Source: Anaerolineae bacterium
Lineage (GTDB): Bacteria; Chloroflexota; Anaerolineae; Promineifilales; Promineifilaceae
Assembly (NCBI GenBank): GCA_019637635.1
Contig: JAHBVI010000004.1
Span: 70,497-118,054, forward strand
Length of the DNA: 47,558 nucleotides
Direction: 5' to 3'
The translations under genes were made by a program, and so were the position numbers. Shown one piece after another: positions 1-10,100 of this stretch (position 1 is its first letter; each line of letters starts with the position of its first letter). The notes beneath the pieces are model-generated. The model was not told the origin of the DNA, ran no database searches, and worked only from the letters and a program-made list of their open reading frames with translations.

Positions 1-2
1 TG

Positions 3-1460
3 GGGCCACTGGTGGTGCGCACCGGCCAATTCACCGGGCGCTCCCCCAATGACAAATTCATCGTTAAAGAACCTACCAGCCAGGACAACATCTGGTGGGG
101 CAAAGTCAACCGCCCATTTGAAACCGACCGCTTCGAGGAACTACACCGGCGCATGGCCTCTTATCTGCAAGGTAAAGATGTTTTTGTGCAAGATTGCTGG
201 TGTGGCGCTGACCCCGACCACCGGATGCCGGTGCGCGTCATCACCCAATACGCCTGGCATAGCCTGTTTGTCCACAACATGTTCATCCAGGCCACCCCAG
301 AAGAACTCAGCACATTCCAACCCGAATTTGTGATCATTGACTGTCCTGGTTTCCATGCCTTCCCAGAATATGACCACACCCATTCCGATGTGTTTATTCT
401 GGTTGATTTTGGTCAGAAAATGGTACTCATCGGCGGCACCGAATACGCCGGGGAAATCAAAAAATCGGCCTTTACGTCTATGAACTACTTCCTGCCCTTC
501 AAAGAGGTGATGCCCATGCACTGCTCCGCCAACATCGGCCAGAACGGTGACACCGCCATCTTCTTTGGCCTCAGCGGCACGGGCAAAACCACCCTCTCCG
601 CCGACGCTTCGCGCACCCTTATTGGCGATGATGAACATGGCTGGAGCGAAAACGGCATCTTCAACTTTGAAGGTGGCTGTTACGCCAAAGTGATCCGGCT
701 GGACCCCGAAGGGGAACCGGAAATCTACGAAACGACCCGACGTTACGGCACTATTTTGGAAAATGTGGGTATTGATGTAAATACCCGGCGGCTGGACTTG
801 AACGACGCCTCGCTGACCGAAAATACACGAGCGGCCTACCCCATTTCCCACATCCCCAATGCCTCCCGCACCGGGCGCGGCGGCCATCCCAAGAACATCA
901 TTTTCCTCACGGCCGATGCCTTTGGTGCGCTACCGCCCATTGCTAAACTGACGCCGGAACAGGCGATGTATCATTTCATCTCTGGCTACACGGCGAAGGT
1001 GGCGGGTACGGAACGGGGCGTCACCGAACCGCAGGCGACGTTTAGCGCCTGTTTTGGCGCGCCGTTTATGGCCCAGCACCCCAGCGTTTACGCCGAACTG
1101 TTGGGCAAGAAGATTGCCGAACATCAGGTGCAGTGCTGGCTGGTGAACACCGGCTGGACGGGTGGCCCGTATGGTGAAGGTCACCGGATGAAGTTGGGAC
1201 ACACACGGGCGATGGTGAATGCGGCGCTAGACGGCCGTCTCGCCCACGTCCCCTACACCACCGACCCCATCTTTGGCCTGCAAATTCCCACCACCTGCCC
1301 CGGTGTACCCACCGAGGTCTTACAGCCGCGCCAGACCTGGGCCGACCCGGATGCCTACGATACCCAGGCGCACAAGTTGGCAGCGATGTTTATCGAAAAC
1401 TTCAAACAATTCGCCAATCAATCGTCTACGGCCGTGGCTGCTGCTGGCCCCCAAATATAG
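3..1460 (+). CDS. pckA: Phosphoenolpyruvate carboxykinase (ATP), 5'-truncated by window edge
   Basis: ATP-dependent PEP carboxykinase, which converts oxaloacetate and ATP to PEP, CO2 and ADP in the cytosol and is the gateway to gluconeogenesis. The reading frame is open from the first bases of the window and starts inside the conserved [15 protein letters not shown] segment, so about 40 N-terminal residues lie outside; family members run about 520-540 residues and 485 codons are present here. The kinase-1a P-loop [11 protein letters not shown], the GDDEHGW metal-binding segment and the [10 protein letters not shown] region are all visible. The stop is TAG and a strong hairpin terminator follows 17 bases later, so transcription ends here. 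The GTG codons at 12 and 15 are internal valines and not the start. Identity is very secure; only the N-terminus is unknown. Confidence 0.97.
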   Translation, partial: GPLVVRTGQFTGRSPNDKFIVKEPTSQDNIWWGKVNRPFETDRFEELHRRMASYLQGKDVFVQDCWCGADPDHRMPVRVITQYAWHSLFVHNMFIQATPEELSTFQPEFVIIDCPGFHAFPEYDHTHSDVFILVDFGQKMVLIGGTEYAGEIKKSAFTSMNYFLPFKEVMPMHCSANIGQNGDTAIFFGLSGTGKTTLSADASRTLIGDDEHGWSENGIFNFEGGCYAKVIRLDPEGEPEIYETTRRYGTILENVGIDVNTRRLDLNDASLTENTRAAYPISHIPNASRTGRGGHPKNIIFLTADAFGALPPIAKLTPEQAMYHFISGYTAKVAGTERGVTEPQATFSACFGAPFMAQHPSVYAELLGKKIAEHQVQCWLVNTGWTGGPYGEGHRMKLGHTRAMVNAALDGRLAHVPYTTDPIFGLQIPTTCPGVPTEVLQPRQTWADPDAYDTQAHKLAAMFIENFKQFANQSSTAVAAAGPQI

Positions 1461-1477
1461 TTGTTGCGCTTGCCTAT

Positions 1478-1517
1478 AGACCCGAAGGGTTTTTGAAACC
1501 CTTCGGGTCTTTTATTT
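1478..1517 (+). terminator. Rho-independent terminator of pckA
   Basis: The arms AGACCCGAAGGGTTT and AAACCCTTCGGGTCT form a perfect 15-bp stem over a very short loop and are followed by TTTTATTTTT. It sits 17 bases after the pckA stop and faces no gene on the other strand. Confidence 0.93.
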
Positions 1518-1526
1518 TTGGGTGAA

Positions 1527-1563
1527 AATGGCATCGCCGCAGTGCTAAATGGCATCGCCGCAG
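1527..1563. repeat. 16-bp direct repeat, two copies 21 bases apart
   Basis: AATGGCATCGCCGCAG occurs at 1527-1542 and again at 1548-1563, between the pckA terminator and the next hairpin. Function unknown. It is an exact duplication with a five-base spacer and could be a slippage product. Confidence 0.7.
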
Positions 1564-1611
1564 CAAAAAAAGGTTGGCTCTTTGGGATTTCATGGGGCCT
1601 GGCGTGAAATG

Positions 1612-1672
1612 CAAAACGTAAAACGTGAAACGTGATGCCTCTCTGGTCACGTTTTACGTTTCACGCTTCACG
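1612..1672. repeat. Heptad inverted-repeat element (AAACGTG/AAACGTA type)
   Basis: The left arm is a run of degenerate 7-base units (AAACGTA, AAACGTG, AAACGTG). The right arm carries the complementary series (CACGTTT, TACGTTT, CACGCTT). The loop is ATGCCTCTCTGG. Together they can form an imperfect stem of about 19 bp. There is no adjacent T-tract and a true terminator already exists upstream, so a simple terminator role is unlikely. Confidence 0.75.
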
Positions 1673-1740
1673 AGTTGTCAATCCCCTGAATTCCTGAAGA
1701 CCCAAAAGGTTTTGCCCTGTGCCTGGCTCAACATTACCTC

Positions 1741-1746
1741 TACAAT
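1741..1746 (+). promoter_or_regulatory. Candidate -10 box for glgX (possibly leaderless)
   Basis: TACAAT lies six bases before the glgX ATG. If it is a sigma-70 -10 element, transcription would start at or next to the A of the start codon. No Shine-Dalgarno sequence precedes the ATG, which fits a leaderless message. No good -35 box is seen, so this is tentative. Confidence 0.35.
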
Positions 1747-1752
1747 AGGGGC

Positions 1753-3828
1753 ATGTCTTTAATAACCGGCCCTGGCCACAGCTACCCTATTGGCGCCACG
1801 GTGCAAACCGGCGGCGTCAATTTTTGTTTGTATTCGCGGGCGGGCACGGCCGTGGAACTGCTCCTTTTCGACGACGTGAATGACGCCCACCCCCGCCACA
1901 CCATCCCCCTGGACCCCTTTCTCAACCGTACCTTTCATTACTGGCACGTTTTTGTGCCCGGCATTGGCGCCGGGCAGGTGTATGCCTACCGGGTGCATGG
2001 GCCGTTTGCACCCGAACAGGGAATGCGCTTTGACCCGGAAAAGGCGCTGCTCGACCCCTACGGCCGTGCCCTGGCCATCCCCCGCCACTTCAGCCGCGAA
2101 GCCGCCAAACGTCCGGGAAATAATACGGCCGTCGCCCTCAAAAGCGTCGTCGCCAATCCACAAACGTATGATTGGGAAGGGGATGAACCCCTGCGCCGCC
2201 CCTTCAGCCAGACCGTCATCTACGAAATGCACGTGGGCGGTTTCACCCGCCATCCTAATGCCGGCATTGCCCCAGAAAAACGGGGCACATATGCCGGTCT
2301 GGTGGAGAAAATCCCGTACCTGAAAAGTTTGGGGATCACGGCCGTAGAACTGCTGCCCGTCTTTCATTTTGACGAAGAAGATGCGCCGGACGGCCGTGTC
2401 AACTATTGGGGTTACAGCCCCATCTCCTTCTTCACCCCCCACGCCGGTTACAGCCACAACAAAGAACCGCTGGGCGTGCTGAATGAATTCCGCGACATGG
2501 TTAAAGCCCTACACCGCGCCGGCATCGAGGTCATTCTGGATGTGGTCTACAACCATACCGCCGAAGGCGACCACACCGGCCCCACCTACTGCTTCAAAGG
2601 CATTGGCAACCGCGTCTATTACATCCTCACTAAAGACAAAAGCCGCTACGCCAATTACAGCGGCACCGGCAACACCCTCAACGCCAATCATTCCATGGTG
2701 CGCCGCCTCATTCTGGACAGCCTGCACTACTGGGTAGAAGAGATGCACGTAGACGGTTTCCGTTTTGACCTGGCTTCCATCCTCTCACGGGACGGCGATG
2801 GGCACCCCCTGGCTAACCCGCCCATCCTATGGGACATTGAAACCGACCCCAGCCTGGCCGGGACCAAACTGATTGCCGAAGCATGGGACGCCGGGGGGCT
2901 GTATCAGGTGGGGTCATTTCTGGGGGACAAGTGGAAGGAGTGGAACGGCCGTTTTCGGGATGACGTGCGCGCTTTTGTTAAAGGTGACCCCGGCATGGCG
3001 GGCAAAGTCGCCTCCCGCTTCCTGGCCAGCCCAGACATCTACGGCCACGAAGGGCAAGAACCGGAGCAAAGCATCAACTTCGTCACCTGCCACGACGGCT
3101 TCACCCTCAACGACCTGGTCTCCTACAACGACAAACACAACCACGCCAACGGCGAAAACAACAACGACGGCCACAACTACAACCTGAGCTGGAACTGCGG
3201 CGTAGAAGGGCCAACCGACGATCCGGCTATCGAGGCGCTGCGCATACGCCAGATCAAAAACTTCTTCACCCTCACCCTGCTCTCCCTGGGTGTGCCCATG
3301 CTGCTGATGGGCGACGAGGTGCGCCACACCCAACACGGCAATAACAACGCCTACTGCCAGGACAATGAAATCAGCTGGCTTGATTGGTCATTGGTAGAGA
3401 AAAATGGCGAGATCTTCCACTTTGTACAGCAGTTGATCGCCCTGCGCCAAAGCCTGAGCATCTACGCCCGCCCGCGCCAGATCAGTCTGGTAGAGTTGTT
3501 GCACCAATCCCGCATTGAGTATCACGGCGTGCGGTTGCACGAACCGGATTGGGGACACGATTCGCGCACCCTGGCCTTCACCGTCTGGGGCAGCCGCTCC
3601 GTGTTTCACGTCATCCTGAATGCCTATTGGCAGCCGCTGGATTTTGCCCTGCCGCCGGTCAATGGCGCGGGTACCACCCTCTGGCGGCGGATCATTGACA
3701 CGGCCTGCCCCCCACCCCACGACTTTTGCCGCCTGGCCGATGCGCCCGGCGTCCCCGGCGAAACCTATCCGGCCCAGCCCCGCTCCGTGGTGCTGCTGGC
3801 AGCCGCAAGGCTACCGGACAAAACCTGA
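1753..3828 (+). CDS. glgX: Glycogen debranching enzyme GlgX (GH13 isoamylase type)
   Basis: Hydrolyses alpha-1,6 branch linkages of glycogen limit dextrins in the cytosol. The 691-residue length is normal for GlgX. An N-terminal CBM48-like domain (about residues 8-120, PIGATVQTGGVNFCLYS) is followed by the GH13 barrel with all four signature regions: DVVYNH, DGFRFDLAS carrying the nucleophile Asp, LIAEAWDAGG carrying the acid/base Glu, and CHDGFTLNDLVSY. The asparagine-rich NGENNNDGHNYN loop is typical of GlgX. The ATG at 1753 gives the expected N-terminus. The stop codon lies within the terminator stem shared with convergent tilS. No other glycogen gene is nearby, so it appears monocistronic. 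Confidence 0.96.
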   Translation: MSLITGPGHSYPIGATVQTGGVNFCLYSRAGTAVELLLFDDVNDAHPRHTIPLDPFLNRTFHYWHVFVPGIGAGQVYAYRVHGPFAPEQGMRFDPEKALLDPYGRALAIPRHFSREAAKRPGNNTAVALKSVVANPQTYDWEGDEPLRRPFSQTVIYEMHVGGFTRHPNAGIAPEKRGTYAGLVEKIPYLKSLGITAVELLPVFHFDEEDAPDGRVNYWGYSPISFFTPHAGYSHNKEPLGVLNEFRDMVKALHRAGIEVILDVVYNHTAEGDHTGPTYCFKGIGNRVYYILTKDKSRYANYSGTGNTLNANHSMVRRLILDSLHYWVEEMHVDGFRFDLASILSRDGDGHPLANPPILWDIETDPSLAGTKLIAEAWDAGGLYQVGSFLGDKWKEWNGRFRDDVRAFVKGDPGMAGKVASRFLASPDIYGHEGQEPEQSINFVTCHDGFTLNDLVSYNDKHNHANGENNNDGHNYNLSWNCGVEGPTDDPAIEALRIRQIKNFFTLTLLSLGVPMLLMGDEVRHTQHGNNNAYCQDNEISWLDWSLVEKNGEIFHFVQQLIALRQSLSIYARPRQISLVELLHQSRIEYHGVRLHEPDWGHDSRTLAFTVWGSRSVFHVILNAYWQPLDFALPPVNGAGTTLWRRIIDTACPPPHDFCRLADAPGVPGETYPAQPRSVVLLAAARLPDKT

Positions 3829-3854
3829 CAGGTCTTTTGAGACCTCTCAGGTTT
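3821..3854. terminator. Bidirectional terminator between convergent glgX and tilS
   Basis: AAACCTGACAGGTCT and AGACCTCTCAGGTTT pair around a TTTT-type loop, with one mismatched step. The stop codon of glgX (3826-3828) and that of tilS (3847-3849) both lie inside the stem, so one hairpin serves both strands. U-tracts are weak. Confidence 0.7.
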
Positions 3855-5289
3855 GAAATCCTTCGTTAGCTGCCACTCGGCGACAGGTAAGGCGAACGAT
3901 GCGGGGGGTCACGGCCGTGACCCGCACCCGCTCATCCACCTGATGCCCCACCAGCCAGACCAGATGCGCTTCGTGAGCGACAATGGGCCACAACGGCCGT
4001 AACGCCTGGGCCACTTTCCGGTTAATCATCACTTCCTTCACGGCGGCGTGACGGCCGTGCATCCCCAATGGCTGAAATCGTTCACCCGATAACCGGGGCC
4101 GCACCGTCAGCGCATCCCGGTCGCCCACATCCACAAACGCCACCCAGGGGTCACTGTTTTGGGAGATGGCCTCTTGATCCCCTTCATACTCCCGCGCATA
4201 CAACCACCAACCGCCACCCAGTGCCATCTGTCCGGGAATCAGGAGTTGCACGGCTTCATCTACCGGCAACTGCGGGCCAAAAGGAAGCAGATCGCCCGTT
4301 TCGCCATGCACCAACAAGATGCGCTCATATTCCAGCCGCAGCCGCAACCCACCCGGCAAATCCATTTGTGATCCGGTGACGCCCCGTTCCACCAGTTCCC
4401 GCGCCAGTTCTACCGCTTGAAAGCTGATGTCGGTTTGCGACGGCCGTAAGGCCAACATCCCCCACCGCAGCGCCAACCGGCGGTGACTGAGCGGCAGTTC
4501 CCGCCAACGCCCCCGCGCCAGCGCCAACCACCCCTCCCCCTGCTCCACATACACCGACTGCCAAAAGGGGCGGAACCACTCCTCAATCAAGGCATAATCG
4601 GCGGCCGTAATAGCCGCCAACTGCTGCAAATGGGCGCCGATCTGGGGATTGTACTGCGCCAGCAGCGGCAGCAGTTCGTGGCGGATGCGGTTACGCAGGT
4701 AGGTGGTATCCGCATTGCTCTGGTCGTAGACGGGTTGAAGCCGGTGTGCAGTGCCATATGCTTCAATGTCCTGGCGGGAGATGGAGAGCAACGGCCGTAA
4801 CAACGTCAATTCCGGCGCACCCGGCAGTGGCGAAACGGGCAGCATCCCCCGCAACCCGGCCAGCCCACTGCCCCGAATCAGGTGCAGCAGCACCGTTTCC
4901 GCCTGGTCATCGGCATGGTGGGCCACGGCCACAAAATCGGTATGCTCTTGCACGGCCGTTTCCGCCAGGAAGCGATAGCGGGCATGGCGGGCCGCTTCTT
5001 CAATTGACCAGCCGTTGGCCTGGGCCAGGGCGTGTACGTCCACTTTGTCTACGACGATGGGGATGTGCCAGGAAACGGCCGTTTTGACCACAAAGAGCAG
5101 TTCGTCATCTGCCTCTGGGCGCAGGCTGTGATGCAAATGCGCCGCCACCAGGCGATCTGGCCCCACCACCCGCGCCAGCACATGCAGCAGCGCCAGCGAA
5201 TCTGGCCCACCAGACACCCCCACCACCAATCTGGCCTGGGGCGGCAGAAACGTCTGGCAATAGCCGGTTACAACTTTCTCCATGTGCAT
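3847..5289 (-). CDS. tilS: tRNA(Ile)-lysidine synthase TilS
   Basis: Converts C34 of the tRNA-Ile(CAU) anticodon to lysidine with ATP and lysine, which is essential for reading AUA. The PP-loop SGGPDS is near the N-terminus, followed by HLHHSLR, the VAHHADDQAETVLLHLIRG block and LLRPLL, the standard TilS N-terminal architecture; the C-terminal part contains the substrate-binding TilS_C region (LTVRPRLSGERFQPLGM). The frame is open up to a non-ATG codon at 5319; I prefer the ATG at 5289 (MHMEKVVTGYC), with 5283 equally possible. Neither has a clear Shine-Dalgarno sequence. At about 480 residues it is slightly long but normal for the two-domain form. It converges on glgX. Confidence 0.94.
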   Translation of the reverse strand: MHMEKVVTGYCQTFLPPQARLVVGVSGGPDSLALLHVLARVVGPDRLVAAHLHHSLRPEADDELLFVVKTAVSWHIPIVVDKVDVHALAQANGWSIEEAARHARYRFLAETAVQEHTDFVAVAHHADDQAETVLLHLIRGSGLAGLRGMLPVSPLPGAPELTLLRPLLSISRQDIEAYGTAHRLQPVYDQSNADTTYLRNRIRHELLPLLAQYNPQIGAHLQQLAAITAADYALIEEWFRPFWQSVYVEQGEGWLALARGRWRELPLSHRRLALRWGMLALRPSQTDISFQAVELARELVERGVTGSQMDLPGGLRLRLEYERILLVHGETGDLLPFGPQLPVDEAVQLLIPGQMALGGGWWLYAREYEGDQEAISQNSDPWVAFVDVGDRDALTVRPRLSGERFQPLGMHGRHAAVKEVMINRKVAQALRPLWPIVAHEAHLVWLVGHQVDERVRVTAVTPRIVRLTCRRVAANEGFQT

Positions 5290-5370
5290 AGCACCATCAT
5301 AAAGGGGTAAAGGGGACAAAAAGCATCCAGAGAAATCACCCCATCACCCCACCACCGGCTCACCCCATCA

Positions 5371-5397
5371 ACAAAAAATGGCCCACATGGGCCATTT
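5371..5397 (-). terminator. Rho-independent terminator downstream of tRNA-Leu
   Basis: Read on the minus strand, AAATGGCCCA and TGGGCCATTT form a 10-bp stem over a two-base loop, followed by a T-run (TTTTTTGTTG). It begins five bases after the tRNA 3' end. Confidence 0.88.
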
Positions 5398-5401
5398 CCA
5401 G

Positions 5402-5484
5402 TAGGGCGGGTGGGACTCGAACCCACACGGAGTCGCCTCCAACGGATTTTAAGTCCGTCGCGTCTGCCATTTCGCCACCGCCCC
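5402..5484 (-). tRNA. tRNA-Leu (anticodon UAA)
   Basis: An 83-nt cloverleaf on the minus strand: acceptor GGGGCGG pairs with CCGCCCT (first pair G-U), D-stem GCG/CGC, anticodon stem ACGGA/TCCGT with loop CTTAAAA giving anticodon TAA, a long class II variable arm GGAG-GCGA-CTCC, and T-arm GTGGG-TTCGAGT-CCCAC. The discriminator base is A, as expected for leucine. CCA is not encoded. Confidence 0.96.
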
Positions 5485-5490
5485 TTGTTT

Positions 5491-5555
5491 CGTAATCCGT
5501 TATCCGTAATCCGACTTCGGTTTACGTTTTACGGTTTACGTTTCACGTTTTACGG
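5491..5555. repeat. Heptad tandem element (GTAATCC and TTTTACG types)
   Basis: Two short series of 7-base units lie side by side upstream of tRNA-Leu: GTAATCC, GTTATCC, GTAATCC, then GTTTACG, TTTTACG, GTTTACG, TTTCACG, TTTTACG. Unlike most elements in this window, the second series is not the reverse complement of the first. Confidence 0.7.
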
Positions 5556-5603
5556 TACTAACAACGGATTGTACACAGGAACGGCACGCCTAACAACAAT
5601 TGT

Positions 5604-5632
5604 TTGTCGGCTTGTAAGCAGTTTGTTACACT
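5604..5632 (+). promoter_or_regulatory. Candidate sigma-70 promoter for the 5757-7133 gene
   Basis: TTGTCG and TACACT are separated by 17 bases, giving 4/6 and 4/6 matches to the consensus. A start point near 5639 would leave a leader of about 118 bases containing a small AT-rich heptad element and a strong ribosome binding site. Confidence 0.45.
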
Positions 5633-5718
5633 GCTAAAAATTTTGCTGGCGACTGACCCCTGACACTTTCCAAAGTTCCCCATGCACCAAACGCACGGCA
5701 ACCGATAAAGTTCATCCT

Positions 5719-5742
5719 TCATAATTCGTAATTCATAATTCT
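5719..5742. repeat. AT-rich heptad element (CATAATT/CGTAATT)
   Basis: CATAATT, CGTAATT, CATAATT in tandem, immediately before the AAGGAGG ribosome binding site of the following gene. It is the shortest element of the 7-base class seen here and has no inverted partner. Confidence 0.55.
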
Positions 5743-5756
5743 CAAGGAGGTACTCC

Positions 5757-7133
5757 ATGTCCCTATCAACCGTTATCAGTGTTGTTCTTGGTCTTATTCT
5801 CATTTATTATGCGTTGGGTTTGATTGTGAATGCTACCACACAAATTATCAAGATTTCGCTTGATTTGCGGGCCAGGGCGCTAACGGAGATGCTGGTAGAT
5901 TTGATGGGCGACAAGAGCCAGGATTTTAAGCAGTTAGGGCTGATCCAGACGCTCAAGCCGCTGGGCAAACGCTTATGGACACAGGAGCGGGACGTAGCCG
6001 AGATACCCAAGAGTACATTCTCTCTCTCCATTTTGGAACTGCTGCAACCGGAGGACAATCAATATCTGGTCACGGCCGTACACCTATCCCTCCATCGGAT
6101 CCTGGATAAGTTTGCCCTGGATCCAATAACCAGAACCAGGATTGAGAAATTGCTCCAATTTGACAAGGATGAGGAACTGCTCACCCAATTACGTGAAGCC
6201 GTGCGTTCTTTGCCTGATGAAGAAACCATGACCGGTTTACGGGCTGGCTTGCTGGAAACGCTGGAATCATTGACCATAACAAGCGTGGCCGACGACAGGC
6301 AGCTACTGTTGCTACGGGCACGCGCCAATCTGAATCGCATCCTGGCTCAATTTTCTCTGGATGACTCCATCCAGCAGAGAATTAAGGACCTGATGGCATT
6401 TGATGACGACCAGGAATTGCGCACCCAACTCTCAAACATCATTCAGTCATTTCCAGATACCAAAAAAGTGAGCGAGCTGCGCGCCGCTTTATTAGATGTG
6501 CTTGACCTGCTTCTGGGATCACCAGAAACACAGTTGAAGCGTATTCAAGCGGGCATCCGGCAGTTGCCAGAGGGCAGTAAGGCGCGCAAGGCGTTGGAGA
6601 ATGCGCTGGATTATGGCGTCAGCGATGTGAACCAGGCGCGTACCCGTATTGAAGCCTGGTATGATGACGCTATGAAAAATGCCGGCGACCTTTTTGCCCG
6701 GCGAGTCAGGCGATGGGTCATCTTCATCTCCCTCATTGTCACTCTGACGGTGGGCGGCGATACCATAGCCATAGCCCGCGCCTTCCTGGTACAGCCAGTG
6801 CAAATGTCACAAGTAGAAGATTTCTTGAATCAATTCCCGCCCGATGCCGCGGCCCCCACCAATGACGAAGCCAGCCTGGCTGAAATACGGGTACAGATGC
6901 AGTTGATTGCCGATGTGTTACAAAATCTGGAAGGGCTGAACCTGCCCATGCCCTGGTGGCGCGGCCCCTTGCCTGACACTTCTCAAGGGTGGGTGACTAT
7001 GGTTTTGGGGCTGATGTTTACCTGGCTGGCTGTGTCGCAGGGGTCATCGTTCTGGTACGATATTTTGAAGGCGATCAAACCGGGAAGTTCATCCCCACCA
7101 CCATCGCCGCCCAAAAGTGGTGATAAAGAGTAG
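5757..7133 (+). CDS. Membrane protein of unknown function with an internal 70-residue duplication
   Basis: Not recognised as a named family. A strong AAGGAGG site lies eight bases before the ATG. The 458 residues show an N-terminal membrane segment (about residues 4-26, VISVVLGLILIYYALGLIV), a long charged helical middle, then two C-terminal hydrophobic segments (about 320-345 and 415-435) and a proline-rich tail. The middle holds two related units of about 70 residues. The first contains LHRILDKFALDPITRTRIEK and DKDEELLTQLREAV; the second contains LNRILAQFSLDDSIQQRIKD and DDDQELRTQLSNII. A third, weaker unit may follow. It converges on the STAND-WD40 gene and holds only one ACGGCCGT copy. 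A scaffold or sensor role at the membrane is conceivable but unsupported. Confidence 0.85.
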   Translation: MSLSTVISVVLGLILIYYALGLIVNATTQIIKISLDLRARALTEMLVDLMGDKSQDFKQLGLIQTLKPLGKRLWTQERDVAEIPKSTFSLSILELLQPEDNQYLVTAVHLSLHRILDKFALDPITRTRIEKLLQFDKDEELLTQLREAVRSLPDEETMTGLRAGLLETLESLTITSVADDRQLLLLRARANLNRILAQFSLDDSIQQRIKDLMAFDDDQELRTQLSNIIQSFPDTKKVSELRAALLDVLDLLLGSPETQLKRIQAGIRQLPEGSKARKALENALDYGVSDVNQARTRIEAWYDDAMKNAGDLFARRVRRWVIFISLIVTLTVGGDTIAIARAFLVQPVQMSQVEDFLNQFPPDAAAPTNDEASLAEIRVQMQLIADVLQNLEGLNLPMPWWRGPLPDTSQGWVTMVLGLMFTWLAVSQGSSFWYDILKAIKPGSSSPPPSPPKSGDKE

Positions 7134-7160
7134 AACAGCTTGAGTGATTTAGTTCTACTC
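7129..7160. terminator. Weak hairpin between convergent genes
   Basis: AGTAGAAC and GTTCTACT pair across a 14-base loop spanning the stop codons of both flanking genes. No clear U-tract on either strand, so a terminator role is only likely from position. Confidence 0.4.
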
Positions 7161-10100
7161 ATCAGTATCTATCCGCTCAATAGCACCCATCATTTTTAGC
7201 GTGAGTTTTTGCGCCTCGGTCAGACCCTTAATGCCGGTGATGTCAAGCCGTTCATACGGCCGATCACGGCGTAAGGTGGTGACATGGTCTCCGTCGTCCA
7301 ACCGCCAAATCTGGATCGCGCCATCATCCCCACAACTGGCCAGGAAACGGCCGTCAGGACTGGCGCGCAGCGATTGTACCGGGCCTTCGTGCCCTTGTCG
7401 TGACAGGAGGCATTGCCCGTTCTGAGGATTCCACCAGCGTAGAGCGCCATCACTGCCCGCGCTAATCAATCGTTCGCCATCCGCCGTCCAGGCAACGCTA
7501 AAAACCAATTCGTTTGGGTCGTCCACTGCCCCAACCTGATTCCAATTCTGGGTATCCCAAATAAACAATTGGTCACTGCCATGCCCCCAACTCCCTGAGG
7601 CAAGCCGTGCGCCATCGGCGCTCCAGGCGAGAGCTACGACCATCCCGCGTTGTCCCTGCAGGGTGGCGTGCCAGGAATAATCGTCGGCGTTCCAGATAAA
7701 AATAGCGCCTCCCTCACCCGCGCCCACGAGATACCTCCCCGCCGGATCCCATTCCACGCGGCGGATTCTGGGCGGCACATCGGCGCGCCCAACGCGCTGG
7801 AAGGTTAGCGTGTGTATGTCGTAAACAAACACGCCCTGCCGGTGCGTGGCTACCGCCAGGCGTTTGTTATCCGGGCTCCACACCGTGGCAAAAAGCTGAG
7901 TATCTATCAAGGCGGAATCCTTCAAGATCCGCACATTGACGGCTTTGGCGGCATCCCAAATTCGGATCGTATTATCCTCGCTGCAGCTCGCCAGCCACCG
8001 GCCATCGGGGCTCCAGGAGACGCCCCAAATGATCGCCTTGTGACCGCGCAACACATGAAGCGGAACCTGCCGGGCCACATCCCAAATTGTAACCAACCCG
8101 TTATTGCCCGCACCGGCAATCTGCCCACTGCCCGGACTCCAGGCAATATCGGACACGTTGTGTGCAAAACCCTGCCACCTGCGGATGCACTGACCGGTGG
8201 TCATATCCCAGACTTGCATACTGCCATCTTCATGCGTGGTATCCAGCGTGCTGCTGTCCGGCGAAAAGGCCAGCGCGCGCACCGGCGCCATCGTTCCAGA
8301 GAACGTCTTGCGCTGCCTGTGCTGTTCAACGTCCCAAACCCAGAACGCCCGATCCAGCTCGCCCAAGGCTAAATAGCGACCATCCGCACTCCACGCCAAC
8401 CCCGAAAGGCGCGAAGAAACGGGAATGGTTTCCCTTACCGCTCCGCGCGCGACCTCCCACAACTTCACCGTTCCGTCCCAACTCCCGCTGGCGAGTGTTT
8501 GACCGTCCGGCGAAAATGCCACTCCCCGCACCGGCCCGCTGTGCCCGTCGAGTGTCTGGGCCGGCGTGGGCATGAGCCTCGGCGAATCAGATCCCGCCGT
8601 CTGCCAAAAATGGATCCGCGCGTCATGTCCTGCGCTGACCAGAAATTCACCATGAGGACTCCAGCAAACACAAAACACCGGCCCGGCATGTTCGTGCAGG
8701 GTTTGGAGCAAGGCGCCGCTGACCGCATCCCACAGGCGAATTTGACCTCCTGTACCACCGCTGGCGAGGGTGCGCCCATCGGGTGAAAATGCCAATCCCA
8801 TGACGGCGCCTGCGGCGAGACTTGTCCACAGCAGGGCGCCATCGGCCGCATTCCACATCTTGAAAACACCATCCCAACTGCCCGTGGCCAGGCGCTGCTC
8901 GTCTGGGCTAAATGCAATGGCAGATACCACGCTGTGATGCGCTCGCCAGGTGAGCTGCAATCGTCGTTTCGTGTACAACCAAACCTGGACCTGTCCTTGC
9001 CTGTCGCCGCCTGCCCAATACGTTCCATTCCTGCTGAAAGCCATCACCCAAATCGTATCAGACGCTTCTGTAAACAGTGGGTCGTGCAGTGTAGCCTCAG
9101 CCAGATTCGTGTCATGCAGGTGTATGCCGCGAAAATCTGCGTTCCGAATCGGGAGTTGATGCAGGTCAAGCCCGGATAAATCGCCGCGCAAGGTGCGCAG
9201 CAATGCCAGCAGGTTGGCCGGTGCATACCCTTGAACCTCGTCACTCTGCCCCCGTAACGGCTCCAGCAGCGCCAGCAAGTGTGCTTCTAATGCTGAAGAT
9301 TCTGGGAACGCGGCATGCAAGCGTGCGAGAATGGGGGTCACAATTAACCGAACTTGCGCTTCCCCAATGTATTCCTTGCTGTTTGCCAGTGCCAGTGCAT
9401 GATCAATCAAGAGCTGCAAACGCCTGTGTTCAATCTCGCTCACGGCCGTTTCAATGAGGCATGTCGTTGTATATTCCAGCACAACCGATTGGAGGGTAAA
9501 ACTACCTTTCACCTGGCCGCGCGCAATCAATGAGCGACCACGCAGCGTATCCAACGCTTCCAATACCTGCGCGCCGGTCAATGGCCTGACCAGCACATTG
9601 GCCAGTTGCGGCACCGTCACCGGCTCGCGTAATATCGCCAGCCACAGCATGATGCTTTTTTCTACGGCCGAAAGTCGCGCAAACTGCTCTTGCAGCAAAT
9701 AACGCACGCTGCCAAAAATCAACTCCCCCTGTTCCAAAAAGGCGCCAATCTCGCCGCCAAACAAATCCGCAATCGTCGGCGCTACGATTTTCAACGCCAG
9801 CGGGTTGCCGCCATAATGCGCAACCAGGCGTTGGCGCTCCGCCGGGCTGCCCATCACTTCTGTTTCTTGTAATAAGGATTCACACGCATCGGTATCGAGC
9901 TGCCCAAGGCGCAGCGAGCGAACCGGGGTGCGGCTGCCTTCGAGCGGGGCTAGGTCAATGGGTTTTTCGCGACTGGTAAACAATATGCAGCTGCGGTGCC
10001 TGGTTTCCGCGGCGCGGCGCAGCAGGCGGCCATATCCTTCAAAGAGCCGTAACATGCGCCCACTCCCCTCCGCTTCGTCCATCACGCTTTCCAGGTTATC

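Noticed and set aside
141..887. A 248-residue minus-strand reading frame inside pckA
   Set aside because: It lies antisense to conserved PEP carboxykinase motifs and has no recognisable domain or ribosome binding site.
5402..5555. Integration site (attachment duplication) at tRNA-Leu
   Set aside because: I searched by eye for a second copy of the tRNA 3' end at the right edge of the octamer-poor block and saw none; no integrase is present.
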